A DNA stretch of 64,000 nucleotides from Phycisphaerales bacterium (GTDB lineage Bacteria > Planctomycetota > Phycisphaerae > Phycisphaerales > UBA1924), in contig CAJPFG010000027.1 of the NCBI GenBank assembly GCA_905339235.1, forward strand, positions 50,291-114,290, given 5' to 3'. The translations under genes were made by a program, and so were the position numbers. A model generated the notes under the pieces. The model was given only the letters and a program-made list of their open reading frames with translations, had not been told where the DNA came from and did no database searches. Below, piece after piece: positions 41,597 to 50,805 of the stretch (its first letter is position 1; each line of letters starts with the position of its first letter).

Positions 41597-41704
41597 GAGT
41601 GGACCTTTCTGGGGGATTCTCTCCCCCGATGATCTCACTCGTGGTGGCTTCGAATTGTCAGGCTGGGTCAGGAAGGGACGCTCGGAAAGAGACTCCCGCG
41701 GGGG

Positions 41705-44149
41705 TCAGGACCCGGATTGTCGCTTCTCGTGAATCTCGACCTTGCCCTCCTTCGCGCTGCTCCTCCGAGTTCTCCATGCATCCAGTTGCGTGTCAAACTC
41801 CGTCCGAAGTGTGGCAAGCCTCTTTGCACACCGTGCAGGAGCACGGTGGACATCCTTCTCGTCCACCCTGTACGGGCCCGCGCGGGCGTCCGCCAAGTCT
41901 CGCTCGTCATTCCACGTTTGGATGATCAGTTCCTCCGGCACGCTCGAGGCCCAGACCGTTGGAGGATGCACGTCGGTGAACTTGTCCACAAATCGCGCCT
42001 GGTCCCGCAGCGACACGGTGGGGCAGAGCAATCTGAAGGCGTCGAGCACCAGATTCGTCGTTGACTCTACTTCCGGAAAAGCCTTCCGCAAGAGCTGCGC
42101 ACCAACATATACGCGCTCCAGCTCCGCATCGCTCAAATTGCGGTGATCGTCTTCGGTATCAGAGGAGGACTTCAGGAGATCCGCACCGAACGGTTGTGGG
42201 TGCAGCGTAAGCCGTGACTTGAAATCTGACCCCTTGGTCTCGGGACGACCTTCGCCCATCCCGGTCCCCGCGAACACCCACACACAGGGGCGTATCGAGA
42301 AGGGGCGGCCGGCCCGTGTGTAAACCCCGCGATCGATAGGGTCGAGGAACATGCTGTAGACCTGGTTCTGGTCGAGAAGGGCGTTGATCTCGTCAAAGAA
42401 CACGAGGAGTGGCTTCGGCGTACTGCTCGCGGATTGCCGCGAGACGATGTCATCGAAGCAGTCGACGATCTCCGACAGGGACACCATCCGTGTGATGTTG
42501 TACGGGGTGAGTTCGAAGTCAAACTGTGCCGCGAGTTTGTCCAGCAAGAACGTCTTACCCGATCCGGGATCCGCCTCGATCAGCATGCTGACGTGCTTCT
42601 CAGGCCGGCTCTGCGCTCGAAACTCGCGGAGGACCCGCTTGATCGCGCGAACGGTCCTTCTCTTGGATGCCACCAGGCAGATGTACCCCTCGACGTCGGT
42701 CATCGCACGCCAGAGCTCGATGCGTGGGTGATTCCCTTCGCCACCAACGATGCCGGATTTCCGTGACGCTTCCCATTCCAGGAGTGTCTCTTCCCACGGC
42801 ATATGGACGTTGTCGCCGTCTGCCTCTGACTTACTGTCGCGAGTAGCTTCTGTGCCAGGCTTGACCAGGTCCAACGCCTTGAGGCGGGTTTTCGCGTGCT
42901 CGGGAAGCCAGAGTTTGGGTTTGAATCTCTCGGCTTCATGAGCCACCCACTCCTTGGCGAACGAGATGGCCGGGTCGAGCACGGCGTGGAGGCGGGGTGG
43001 ATCCTTCGAATTCGGAGACTCCATCAAGCCGACAACCGCCGCGAAGAGCACGCTGGCAAGTGGTACTAGACCTTGGGATCCCGCCGCACCCGCATCGAGC
43101 GACCGGACCAACAGGGATGATTTCGTCCCCTGTTCGACGCGGGCGAACACTCGCTCACCGTCGGGTTGTACGGCTACATCCGGGCTCCCCGCGGTGCCGG
43201 CCGTAGTTCTCGCGAGTTCTTGCATTAGCATTAACGCGTGCCACGTTGGTTCGGATCTCTTTCCCTTGGCGTTTCCAGCACCGGAGACCCAGGAGTTGAT
43301 GCAGTGGTGGCGGTCGGACATGGCGGCGTCCGCCGCCACCTGCGGCACAAAGAGCAGCCGAAGGTCTACCTCGCCCATCAGCTCTCGAATCCAGGAGTCG
43401 GGAGCGAGCTCCCACGTGTCCGGCTCCTTGTCGCTCCGCACATGATGCCACTTTTTGGACGAGATATACCACCGCGGCCGCTTCGGGGACCCACGGAAGT
43501 TCGCAACGAGCCCTTGGATGAGTTCCTTGGACACCACACCCTTGACGAGGTCCTTGATCACGATCACGTCCGGGACTATCTTCCCGACGCCCAGGGTCGA
43601 GTCTGCGAACCAGGCCTCCGCAGCGCCGGGTTCCGTGATCCACGCAGCCCCATGGTTGCCCGACAGTTGATTCGGCGGCCTGCTCCAGTCAATCCGGTGC
43701 AAGAGCCGGACCTTCCCGGCGTCCTCCAGATAGATTCGCACGACGCGCGTGGTGGTGCCGGCCTGCGAGTCTTCCTGCAGGTGAAGGTTGTGCAGTGCCA
43801 CTCCGAAGCCCGCGGGCTCCTTGTGCCGCAGTTCACTCCGAACCACTTGGAATCGATTGTGACCCTTCAGGCCGCCCGGACACATCATCGACTCGAGTGC
43901 GGCCTGGTCCTCGGTGTGCCAGGCACCGACACCGTGGACATCGAACAAAGGCCCATCGCCTTGCGAAGCCGAACCCAGAACCGACGCCACCAACCCGGCG
44001 CCGCACAGGGCCTCGACACTGCTGCCGGGCTCGTGGAGCACGTGGTAGTGGCTTTCACCGCGCCGACTCGCGGTTGTCGACCTCTCGGGACCAACCACCC
44101 AGTGCTCGTCCACAACCCAGTCTCCAACTACCAGAATCGTCTTCGTCAT
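41705..44149 (-). CDS. PfkB-like / AAA+ ATPase fusion protein
   Basis: An 814-residue protein. The start (KTILVVGDWVVDEHWVVG) and residues 193-211 (DVIVIKDLVKGVVSKELI) resemble PfkB sugar kinases of the HldE/RfaE type. The PfkB catalytic GAGD may be replaced by GAGN at 290-293, so this half may bind rather than phosphorylate. A linker of about 200 residues leads to an AAA+ domain with Walker A ADPGSGKT (526-533) and Walker B LLVFFDE (581-587). It has no membrane helix. I know no named family with this fusion. A lipoprotein and a small protein on the same strand lie upstream, 258 nt away. Confidence 0.75.
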   Translation of the reverse strand: MTKTILVVGDWVVDEHWVVGPERSTTASRRGESHYHVLHEPGSSVEALCGAGLVASVLGSASQGDGPLFDVHGVGAWHTEDQAALESMMCPGGLKGHNRFQVVRSELRHKEPAGFGVALHNLHLQEDSQAGTTTRVVRIYLEDAGKVRLLHRIDWSRPPNQLSGNHGAAWITEPGAAEAWFADSTLGVGKIVPDVIVIKDLVKGVVSKELIQGLVANFRGSPKRPRWYISSKKWHHVRSDKEPDTWELAPDSWIRELMGEVDLRLLFVPQVAADAAMSDRHHCINSWVSGAGNAKGKRSEPTWHALMLMQELARTTAGTAGSPDVAVQPDGERVFARVEQGTKSSLLVRSLDAGAAGSQGLVPLASVLFAAVVGLMESPNSKDPPRLHAVLDPAISFAKEWVAHEAERFKPKLWLPEHAKTRLKALDLVKPGTEATRDSKSEADGDNVHMPWEETLLEWEASRKSGIVGGEGNHPRIELWRAMTDVEGYICLVASKRRTVRAIKRVLREFRAQSRPEKHVSMLIEADPGSGKTFLLDKLAAQFDFELTPYNITRMVSLSEIVDCFDDIVSRQSASSTPKPLLVFFDEINALLDQNQVYSMFLDPIDRGVYTRAGRPFSIRPCVWVFAGTGMGEGRPETKGSDFKSRLTLHPQPFGADLLKSSSDTEDDHRNLSDAELERVYVGAQLLRKAFPEVESTTNLVLDAFRLLCPTVSLRDQARFVDKFTDVHPPTVWASSVPEELIIQTWNDERDLADARAGPYRVDEKDVHRAPARCAKRLATLRTEFDTQLDAWRTRRSSAKEGKVEIHEKRQSGS

Positions 44150-44407
44150 GAGAGATTGCCTCAACTACGCGCCGCTCACGCCCTGACTGTCTTTGCGATT
44201 CATGGATTCAAAAACCCACACCGCGTTTGGTCGCAGCAGAATTGACTTCGCCTTCATGCAGCGAGAAAGGGACCAACGGAGACTGCGGCGATTTGTCCAA
44301 CGGGGAGGCGTGGGTCCTGATCACCGGACTCTGCCGATTGCACTCACGCTTACCTGCGTAAGTCTGGCGTGGTGTTCCATTGCTTTCCTCATCGCCGCTC
44401 CGTTGAT

Positions 44408-44713
44408 CTAGTTCTCGCGCAAGACCGCGACTCTTGTCTTCTGAGATTGTACGAAGATCGTTGTGCGTAGCGCCTGGGACCATGCGCCGCCGCGTGCCGC
44501 AATCGCGGCAGCCACAGAGGCATCGTCCGGCGCCTTGACCAGCGCCACGGGCTTCGGCACGTACATCACCACCTGGAATGACACTTCGTTGACCGGCGGA
44601 GCCGATCCGTCAACGGCTCCTAGCGATTGCAGCAGTTTGCCAAAGGCCTCCTCCTGCGCGATCGCGAGTTCGGTCTGGTCAAGCGTGTACGTGCCGTCGA
44701 TGCCGTTCGACAT
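44408..44713 (-). CDS. Small hypothetical protein, partner of lipoprotein gene
   Basis: A 101-residue protein (SNGIDGTYTLDQTELAIAQE; VNEVSFQVVMYVPKPVALVK). It mixes strand and helix, has no membrane segment, and I do not recognise it. It starts 3 nt after the lipoprotein stop, so the two are almost certainly co-transcribed and perhaps act with the PfkB-AAA protein downstream. Confidence 0.65.
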   Translation of the reverse strand: MSNGIDGTYTLDQTELAIAQEEAFGKLLQSLGAVDGSAPPVNEVSFQVVMYVPKPVALVKAPDDASVAAAIAARGGAWSQALRTTIFVQSQKTRVAVLREN

Positions 44714-44716
44714 GGT

Positions 44717-45676
44717 CTACCTCGGTTGTGCGAGCGCATTGTCGATGCGCCTGTGCCATTCGGCGTACGCGGGATCGGTCTCGGCCTTTCCCTTGACATC
44801 CGCTTCGACTCGCTTTCGTAGCTCGGCAAGCACCGAACCGGCTGCGACGGTCACCGGCGGATTCAACTGGCTGAGCGCCCACACCGCCTGTTTCTCGGAA
44901 AGTGTGAACAGCTTTGTAAACAGGTCGCGCGTGGCCCTCAGCTGCGCTGGCGTGGTGGCGAGGATCATCGCCCGCGTTTCGGCAACGTTCTTTGCCTGAT
45001 CCTGCGCCTTCTGCTGCTCGGCCCCGACCTGTGCCGCCAATCGCTGGAATGCTTCGGGAAGCGTGCCCGCGAAATACAAATCTACGAGGTCGCACTTGGC
45101 CTCCTCGAGGTCGTACTTGTCCACGGCGAGGTCCGCGAGTTTGCCAACGATTTCGGTGTCTTTGGCGATCCGGGCCTGGCGCATGCTGGACACGAGGATG
45201 TCCGCCGTCTTCTCCCGAAACATGTGCTTGTCCACGGAATGCCGCGTGCCCTGCATCGCGGTGAGGATCGCGGCCATGACGGTCTTCGCCCGTTCGCCTC
45301 CGGTAATGGTGATGGCGGCAGACATAGCAAGCTCCGCCATGTCGGCGCCGATATTCCAGTTCGCCATTCCTCGCACGATCCGGTCTTCGTACTCAAGGTG
45401 CGCACTGCGAATGTCCGCACGCAGGCGGTTCACCATTCGGTTTCGGTGAACGGTCGCGGCCTGCCTGTTGGCGTCGGATTGGTCTCTGAGATAGGCTTGG
45501 AATGCCGTGTCGTACTGCGCCTGGTCGCTGTTCCATTCCGTTGTGGTGTACAGGATGACGGCGGACTGCGCAGCAATCGGATCGGGCTGTCGCGGCCCTC
45601 GGTTGGCCGAGCAGGCCGACAGAACTCCCACCAGCAGCGCCAGCCCGAAGGCGAGTACGGGGTTGCGGACATTCAT
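44717..45676 (-). CDS. Lipoprotein with helical body
   Basis: A 319-residue exported protein. ATG at 45676 starts a signal peptide (NVRNPVLAFGLALLVGVLSAC) with lipobox LSAC, so the mature protein begins at the lipid-modified Cys near residue 22. The body is alpha-helical, with long Ala/Asp/Arg/Gln segments and no known motif. It heads a small operon with the 44408-44713 gene and possibly the PfkB-AAA gene. Confidence 0.75.
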   Translation of the reverse strand: MNVRNPVLAFGLALLVGVLSACSANRGPRQPDPIAAQSAVILYTTTEWNSDQAQYDTAFQAYLRDQSDANRQAATVHRNRMVNRLRADIRSAHLEYEDRIVRGMANWNIGADMAELAMSAAITITGGERAKTVMAAILTAMQGTRHSVDKHMFREKTADILVSSMRQARIAKDTEIVGKLADLAVDKYDLEEAKCDLVDLYFAGTLPEAFQRLAAQVGAEQQKAQDQAKNVAETRAMILATTPAQLRATRDLFTKLFTLSEKQAVWALSQLNPPVTVAAGSVLAELRKRVEADVKGKAETDPAYAEWHRRIDNALAQPR

Positions 45677-46270
45677 GGGTACGTCACCGTTTGGCCGGAA
45701 CCCGCCTGCTGTGCGATGGCTGAGGGCGCCAACGCGAAAAGACAGAACAGTGCGCCCAGGCGCGACACGCCGGATCGGAACACTGACATCTGGAACCCCC
45801 ATGTGTTGAAATCACGCACGGCCAAAGCACGGATGCCGCGGCCGCATGATAATCAGCGCCTTCTAAAACGCAAGTCCATGGCGATGTCACACAAATTCGT
45901 GTTTCCTGACGCGGCGATCCGTTGCGGGTGCCGCTTTTGGTATTGGAGCAGGAATCCGCCGCGCCCGGCCGTAGGGGAGGAAGACCGGGCGGCGGCGGAC
46001 GCCCCATGGAGGTACACCCATCCAGACGTCGGCCGAGTGCGCCGCGTGACAAGATTCTGCGAGTTTTCCTCAAACCTCCGACTCTGCCTTCCCAGACGGA
46101 GAAATGGCGCGATGATCGAATCCAGGACCGACCTACGAACGCGCGGCAAACCCAACTGGTACACTCGCAACTTCACCGGGCGTAACGCCGCTGGCTTCCA
46201 AGTGAACTTCGTGGACGGTGCGAACGATGCGTTGCCGGCACCAAGTGTGCCGGAATCGGACCGGTAGTCC
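45677..46270. other. Intergenic stretch, one doubtful small frame
   Basis: No gene is well supported. A 51-codon plus-strand frame (ATG 46112 to 46267; GRNAAGFQVNFVDGANDA) has GGAGAA 8 nt upstream and could be a small protein, but I see no family match. The left part probably holds the lipoprotein promoter. Confidence 0.3.
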
Positions 46271-46456
46271 CTACTTGGCAGTGCACACGTCCCGGACGCG
46301 CTCGGACCTCGCCTTCATGCTCAGGTCTTTCACGACCATCTTCCGGAAACTTCGGGCGGGCGTTCGGTAGCCTGCCGCCAGGACGGCTGCCGTCGCCTGT
46401 TCGGCGTTCATGGCCTTGCCCTTGAAGACCAAGGCGAGGGTATCGGGCAGGTTCAT
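46271..46456 (-). CDS. Short winged-helix-like protein, truncated paralogue
   Basis: The 61 residues (MNLPDTLALVFKGKAMNAEQ; AAGYRTPARSFRKMV) align along their whole length with the C-terminal domain of the protein at 46913-47314 (NLVDSLRAVLKRKTMSVMEA; KAGYRSSAANFRTMV). The N-terminal coiled region of that protein is absent here. The pattern resembles HARE-HTH winged helices. It may be a stand-alone domain or a decayed copy. Confidence 0.55.
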   Translation of the reverse strand: MNLPDTLALVFKGKAMNAEQATAAVLAAGYRTPARSFRKMVVKDLSMKARSERVRDVCTAK

Positions 46457-46912
46457 CGCGTTGCGGGCACGCTACGCAGTTGTGCCGGTATTTCCATCCG
46501 GTGGTGCCGAGGGTGTGCGGGAATCACGACCTGAAACAACGAACCGCGCACCTCCGCGCACGGCCCGCCATGATCGGGGCGTGAATCGAGCGGCCAGCAC
46601 GGAGGCCGCACGATTCATCAATCCGCAATCACTATGCCCCAGAGATCGGCGGCCCGACGAGAGTGACGGTGGAATGGCGGAGCGCCGAGGCTCTGCATGG
46701 GGGTTTCGCCTCAAGCCCCGCCGGCGCAGACGGTGCATTCCGAGCGGGGCTGGTGAGGGAACCGGCGAGGGTTCGTGCGGCGCACCCGAGTCCCGCCGTA
46801 ATCCAAGCTGGGAGCCTTCGAGGGGATCCACACCAATGTGTATTTCACAGCGTTGCCTCCACATCCATGTGTTTCCGTTGCTATCATGCCGCCCGACCCC
46901 GGAGATCGCCGC
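46457..46912. other. Intergenic stretch without a supported gene
   Basis: About 455 bp lie between the two related winged-helix-like genes. Both strands have short open frames with no family signal or coding-like pattern. The right part contains the leader of the 46913 gene, with a TATCAT hexamer at 46883-46888. Confidence 0.5.
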
Positions 46913-47314
46913 ATGCCACGCCGCGCCCCACGCAAACACAATGCACGCACCCCTCTCTCCCGGCTGAGTGTTGCCGAGCTTCACAAAGAAATCCGCCGCA
47001 GACAGCGGGCCGGCGAGCGCCTTCTGCGGCGCGTCGAGAAGGTGAGGCGGACGCTCGCCGAACTCGAGAGGCAGGCCGCTGAAAACGGGGTGGATTCCCG
47101 GAGGCTCACCGCACGGCGCAACGACACCAACTTGGTGGATTCGCTGCGTGCGGTGCTGAAGCGCAAGACGATGTCGGTCATGGAGGCGGTGGAAGCCGTG
47201 CGGAAGGCCGGCTACCGGTCGTCCGCTGCGAACTTTCGCACGATGGTGAACATTGCGCTCTTGAAGAAGGAGTTCTTCAAGCGGGTCGAACGCGGGCGAT
47301 ACACCGCGGTCTGA
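46913..47314 (+). CDS. Coiled-coil plus winged-helix-like protein
   Basis: A 133-residue basic protein. Residues about 15-60 are a charged helix (ELHKEIRRRQRAGERLLRRV), and residues 75-133 are a HARE-HTH-like domain (LRAVLKRKTMSVMEAVEAVR; KAGYRSSAANFRTMVNIALL; VERGRYTAV). HARE-HTH domains are linked to DNA-modification and chromatin functions. ATG at 46913 is preceded by GGAG; ATG at 46886 is the alternative. A truncated relative lies at 46271-46456. Confidence 0.65.
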   Translation: MPRRAPRKHNARTPLSRLSVAELHKEIRRRQRAGERLLRRVEKVRRTLAELERQAAENGVDSRRLTARRNDTNLVDSLRAVLKRKTMSVMEAVEAVRKAGYRSSAANFRTMVNIALLKKEFFKRVERGRYTAV

Positions 47315-47464
47315 GCCTCGAGGAGTGCCCACCGTACCGGCACCATGGCACGACGAGCATTCCTCCACACCGTCCATGGCTGGCGACGTGTCGCCGCGTG
47401 TGGCGCGGTGAGGGAGCAGGGAGGCCGGGAGGAAGGTCAGGAGGTCATTGGCCCGGGGAGGCTG

Positions 47465-49654
47465 CTAGTTTCCCGGCTTGCCTTCTGTGCTCGCGCGTGT
47501 GCCTCCGTCATTAGGTACGACCGTGGGGGTGGGAGTGGGGGTGGGAGTGGGGATCTCTTGAAGCACCTTCGAGTCGTTCCTCCAGGTTGGTCCGTACAAC
47601 GCCTCGAGCGCCGATCGAGAGATGTAGTACGCGCGTCGCACCGGCTTATCCTGACGGACGCCCGCCAGAAGGGCGTCCGCACACGCGCGCTCTTGTTGCG
47701 GGGCCAAGTCCGGCAGCGGCGTGCCTTGTCGACGGGCGTCCTGGCGGAGCGCATCCGTTTCCAGTACCACGGCCGCCGCGTGTAACGCCCTCACGGGGAT
47801 GATCCAGGGGTCGCCCTTGATCGAGAGCCTCTCCCAGCCGGTGACGCTGCTCTCGAGGGCATGCGTGGCCTCCCCAAAGCGGTGCGACTGAAGCAGCCAA
47901 CATCCGCGCAGTGTCTGCCAATGGAGTGCCTCGATGGTCACCGGGCCGTACTTGGCCGCGTCTTGTTCCATCGCGGCGGCGAAGGTGATGCGGTCATTCC
48001 ACAGGATTGCGTCGAGCCCACTCTGTCCGGCGAAGAAGGGGCCCAGCAGCGATTCGAGGACTTGAAGAGAGGGGAGATTGCCGTCACGCCAGCTCAGATC
48101 GCGCGATTGTTGCAGTGCCTTCATGGATCCGCCCAGCAAACCCTGCATCTGGCGTACGGACGTCTCCGACTGGTCCAGCTTTTCCTTCGCGGCCGTGGCC
48201 CTGGTGAGCAGAATCTCCTGGCGTGCCTGGGCCTGCACTCCGATGACCGCGGCGGGAGCTACTACCAGCGAAGCGGCCGTGAGGGTCCCCGCGAGCACCT
48301 GACCGGGCGCTCGTCGCCACCACAGACGGCATCGGGCCAGCAGCCCCGGCTTTGTCCAGGCGATGACCTCGTTGGCCCGCCAAGCCGCGACATCGGCTGC
48401 CAAACCGTCGGCACTCGCGTAGCGTCGGGACGGATCGGTGGCGAGGCACCGGCGGCACACCGATCGCAACGAACGGTCCTTGATGGCCTCCAGCCGAGAT
48501 TCCAGCAGGGCCGTTCGCTGAGGTTCCGCCGCATCCAGGAACGCCCTGGCCTCCATCGGGGTCTGTCCGTGAACGGACTTGCTAGCCAAGAGCCAATACA
48601 GCAACGCTCCGAGGGCATAGACGTCGCTGGCCGGGGTGATGGCCTCGGTCTTGCCGTGATACTGCTCGGGAGCGATGAACGCCAGCGTGCCGTACACCCC
48701 TCCGACTCCCTCATCAGAAAGAGACTCGGCGCGATCGATGGCAAGGCCCAGGTCCGCCAGCCGCACGCGGCCGTCGGCGTGCAGGAGTACATTCCCCGGC
48801 TTGATGTCGCGGTGCACGAGACCCGCCGCGTGGACCGCTTGCGCAGCCCCCGCCAGTTGGATCATCCATTCGCCGATCCGGGCGGCCTCCGGTGGCGTGG
48901 CCCGGTCCTGCATCGCCGTTTCCAGCGTGGCGCCCTCCACCAACTCGCTCACCACGAACGGCTGCGTGCCCCTATCAATCCCGAAGTCCAGCACCCGGAC
49001 CACGTTGGGGTGCTCCACGCGGCGGGCCCGCCTGGCCTCGTCCTGGAATCGCCGCAGTGAAGTGATATGGCCCGCCCCGCCCGCCCCCGCGTGAGCCTGC
49101 TTCACCGCGACCCACGCCGGATGGGATGGGCTGGACAGCTGCCGGTCGATGGCGCGATAGACGGTCCCCTGGCTGCCGGATCCGACCTGGCTGACAAGCT
49201 GGTACCGGCGTTCCCCGTTCGAGAGGAGCGATCCCAGTTCGTGGGGCAGCGTGAGGGCCGGGCGATCCTGGCGGCTCGGCGTTGACGATCCCAGGAGCGA
49301 GCTGAGAGCTTGGGCGGTCGAGATGGCATCTGACAGCTGTGGAAACTCCCGATGCAACTGCGCGACGATCCCGTCCCGGGGCTGCCCCTTGGCAAGCCGG
49401 GCATTGATCACCGCCTCGATTGCGGTATCCAGGAGCTCGGGCTCCTTCCGAACCGTCTCGATGGATACGTACTCCGCGAGGTCAACCGTCACTCCCCGGG
49501 CCAGCCTCAGCTGGGCATCACCCGCGATCAGGTCGGCGATCACGTCGAGGTCGGTGATCTCGTGCTCGGTCAGCAGGGTCTGCAGCGGCCTGGCTCGGCC
49601 CGTGTCGTAGAGCCCGGCGAGTGATTCGAACAGCGAGGGTGGTGCGAGGATCAT
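47465..49654 (-). CDS. Ser/Thr protein kinase with N-terminal extension
   Basis: A 729-residue kinase. The first 150 residues form a helical domain (SLFESLAGLYDTGRARPLQT). The kinase domain (about 150-410) has VGSGSQGTVYRA, WVAVKQA, HRDIKPGN and DLG in place of DFG, common in active bacterial kinases. A membrane helix (about 440-462) is followed by a C-terminal helical region and a PTPTPTPTPT tail encoded by G-quadruplex-prone DNA. ATG at 49654 overlaps the sigma factor stop (ATGA), implying coupled translation. Confidence 0.92.
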   Translation of the reverse strand: MILAPPSLFESLAGLYDTGRARPLQTLLTEHEITDLDVIADLIAGDAQLRLARGVTVDLAEYVSIETVRKEPELLDTAIEAVINARLAKGQPRDGIVAQLHREFPQLSDAISTAQALSSLLGSSTPSRQDRPALTLPHELGSLLSNGERRYQLVSQVGSGSQGTVYRAIDRQLSSPSHPAWVAVKQAHAGAGGAGHITSLRRFQDEARRARRVEHPNVVRVLDFGIDRGTQPFVVSELVEGATLETAMQDRATPPEAARIGEWMIQLAGAAQAVHAAGLVHRDIKPGNVLLHADGRVRLADLGLAIDRAESLSDEGVGGVYGTLAFIAPEQYHGKTEAITPASDVYALGALLYWLLASKSVHGQTPMEARAFLDAAEPQRTALLESRLEAIKDRSLRSVCRRCLATDPSRRYASADGLAADVAAWRANEVIAWTKPGLLARCRLWWRRAPGQVLAGTLTAASLVVAPAAVIGVQAQARQEILLTRATAAKEKLDQSETSVRQMQGLLGGSMKALQQSRDLSWRDGNLPSLQVLESLLGPFFAGQSGLDAILWNDRITFAAAMEQDAAKYGPVTIEALHWQTLRGCWLLQSHRFGEATHALESSVTGWERLSIKGDPWIIPVRALHAAAVVLETDALRQDARRQGTPLPDLAPQQERACADALLAGVRQDKPVRRAYYISRSALEALYGPTWRNDSKVLQEIPTPTPTPTPTVVPNDGGTRASTEGKPGN
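47525..47552 (+). repeat. G-quadruplex-prone G-run array
   Basis: Four plus-strand G runs of 3-5 bases separated by single T or AGT spacers (motif GGGGGTGGGAGT repeated) lie in the 3' end of the kinase gene, where the minus strand encodes the Pro-Thr repeat. It fits the G3+N1-7 rule for quadruplexes on the template strand. Confidence 0.7.
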
Positions 49655-50259
49655 GCCGCGGCCTCCGATTCGAGAACGTCCCTGAGCTGCTGGCGGATCG
49701 AGTGCCAACGGAACCGCACCGCGCCCTCCGCCAAGCCGACCGCGTTGCCGATTTCGGCGTGGCTGTGCCCGTTGAGCCAGAGGATGGTGATCTCGCGGTT
49801 CTTGTCGTCGGGAAGCGATTCGATGAGATGCCAGAGCCGTGATTCGGCCTCGCGGTCGTGCATCACGTGCCGGCCGAGCGCTTCGGCGAGCGGCTGGTCG
49901 TCCGCGGGCACCTCGTGCAAGCGTGTGATCAGGCGGGCCCGGTCCACCGTGGCATTCCTGATGATGACCTTGAGCAGCTTCCAGAACTGCGACTCCGATA
50001 CCGCCCTGAGATCTCCGGCGGCGACCACCGCATCCAACCGCCGCGCTACGGAAGACCACAGCTCCTCGGTGTCGGTGAGCTTGCGCAGCGGGGCCCGCAG
50101 GTTCTTGCGGCACCGCTGGCGGACCACCCCGCCGTAGCGCGACAGGAATGTCCCCGTTGCCTCCCGGTCTCCGCGGCGCATGCGGTCGATCAGAGCGGCC
50201 GCCGCCTCGTCGCCGGGTGCCAGCCCGGCGCCCTCCGGGCTCGTTGCTCGCTCGTGCAT
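49651..50259 (-). CDS. RNA polymerase sigma factor (kinase-linked ECF type)
   Basis: A 202-residue sigma factor. Region 2 is divergent (FLSRYGGVVRQRCRKNLRAP; EELWSSVARRLDAVVAAGDL), and region 4 is clear (LWHLIESLPDDKNREITILW; SHAEIGNAVGLAEGAVRFRW). ATG at 50259 avoids an upstream extension with no sigma similarity. Its TGA overlaps the kinase ATG. It is divergent from the small secreted protein at 50377. Confidence 0.88.
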   Translation of the reverse strand: MHERATSPEGAGLAPGDEAAAALIDRMRRGDREATGTFLSRYGGVVRQRCRKNLRAPLRKLTDTEELWSSVARRLDAVVAAGDLRAVSESQFWKLLKVIIRNATVDRARLITRLHEVPADDQPLAEALGRHVMHDREAESRLWHLIESLPDDKNREITILWLNGHSHAEIGNAVGLAEGAVRFRWHSIRQQLRDVLESEAAA

Positions 50260-50376
50260 TATTTCACCCCACATTTTCCACAAACTTGTGTCGATCGCTA
50301 ACGAAAGCGGCGCGACCACCGCCGAACCCCTGGACGACCGGCCCGAACCCCCGGCCGACTCCAGGAGAACCCGCCC

Positions 50377-50805
50377 GTGAACCTAAAGAAGTTTATGGCC
50401 GCCGCAGGCGGCGTGGTAATGTTCTGCGCTTATGTCGGAACTCCAGCCGTGCCCGCCCGGGCGGAAGCTCCTCCCCCGGTCGCATTTCCTGATCCGGAGG
50501 ATCCCGACGCGTGGTCCGAATCGCTCCTCTTGCTCCTGCAGTGCCTGTGCCTGATCCTGAACTGTGGTCAGTCGGGGAGTACGGTGCAAGAACAGGCCAT
50601 CGCGCAGGTGGAGAACTGGGTCAATACCTATGCGTCCGGGGGTGTTCGGCAGGATCTCTCCCCGGAGGAACAAGAGGAGGCGATCGACCAAGTCGAGGCC
50701 ATCAGGGCAAAAGTCCTTCTCGACCCGGGCGTTCTCCCGCCGGCGTTGAGCGCGCAGTTTCTTGAGACGCTCGACAGCATCGCTACGGACTTGACGGCCG
50801 GGTGA
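50377..50805 (+). CDS. Small exported protein
   Basis: A 142-residue protein. The first 29 residues are a signal peptide (NLKKFMAAAGGVVMFCAYVG ending at AxA before EAPPP). The mature part has a hydrophobic Cys-containing helix (SLLLLLQCLCLILNCGQSG) and an acidic helical tail. GTG at 50377 lies after CCAGGAGAACCC. No family recognised. Its stop overlaps the GTG of the next gene. Confidence 0.7.
   Translation: MNLKKFMAAAGGVVMFCAYVGTPAVPARAEAPPPVAFPDPEDPDAWSESLLLLLQCLCLILNCGQSGSTVQEQAIAQVENWVNTYASGGVRQDLSPEEQEEAIDQVEAIRAKVLLDPGVLPPALSAQFLETLDSIATDLTAG

Noticed and set aside
44202..44411. Plus-strand frame with a C-terminal hydrophobic helix
   Set aside because: No ribosome site, promoter or family match; it lies in the leader of the PfkB-AAA gene.
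46410..46967. Plus-strand open frame of 185 codons
   Set aside because: The translation is Arg/Pro/Gly-rich without domains and overlaps the starts of two better-supported genes.
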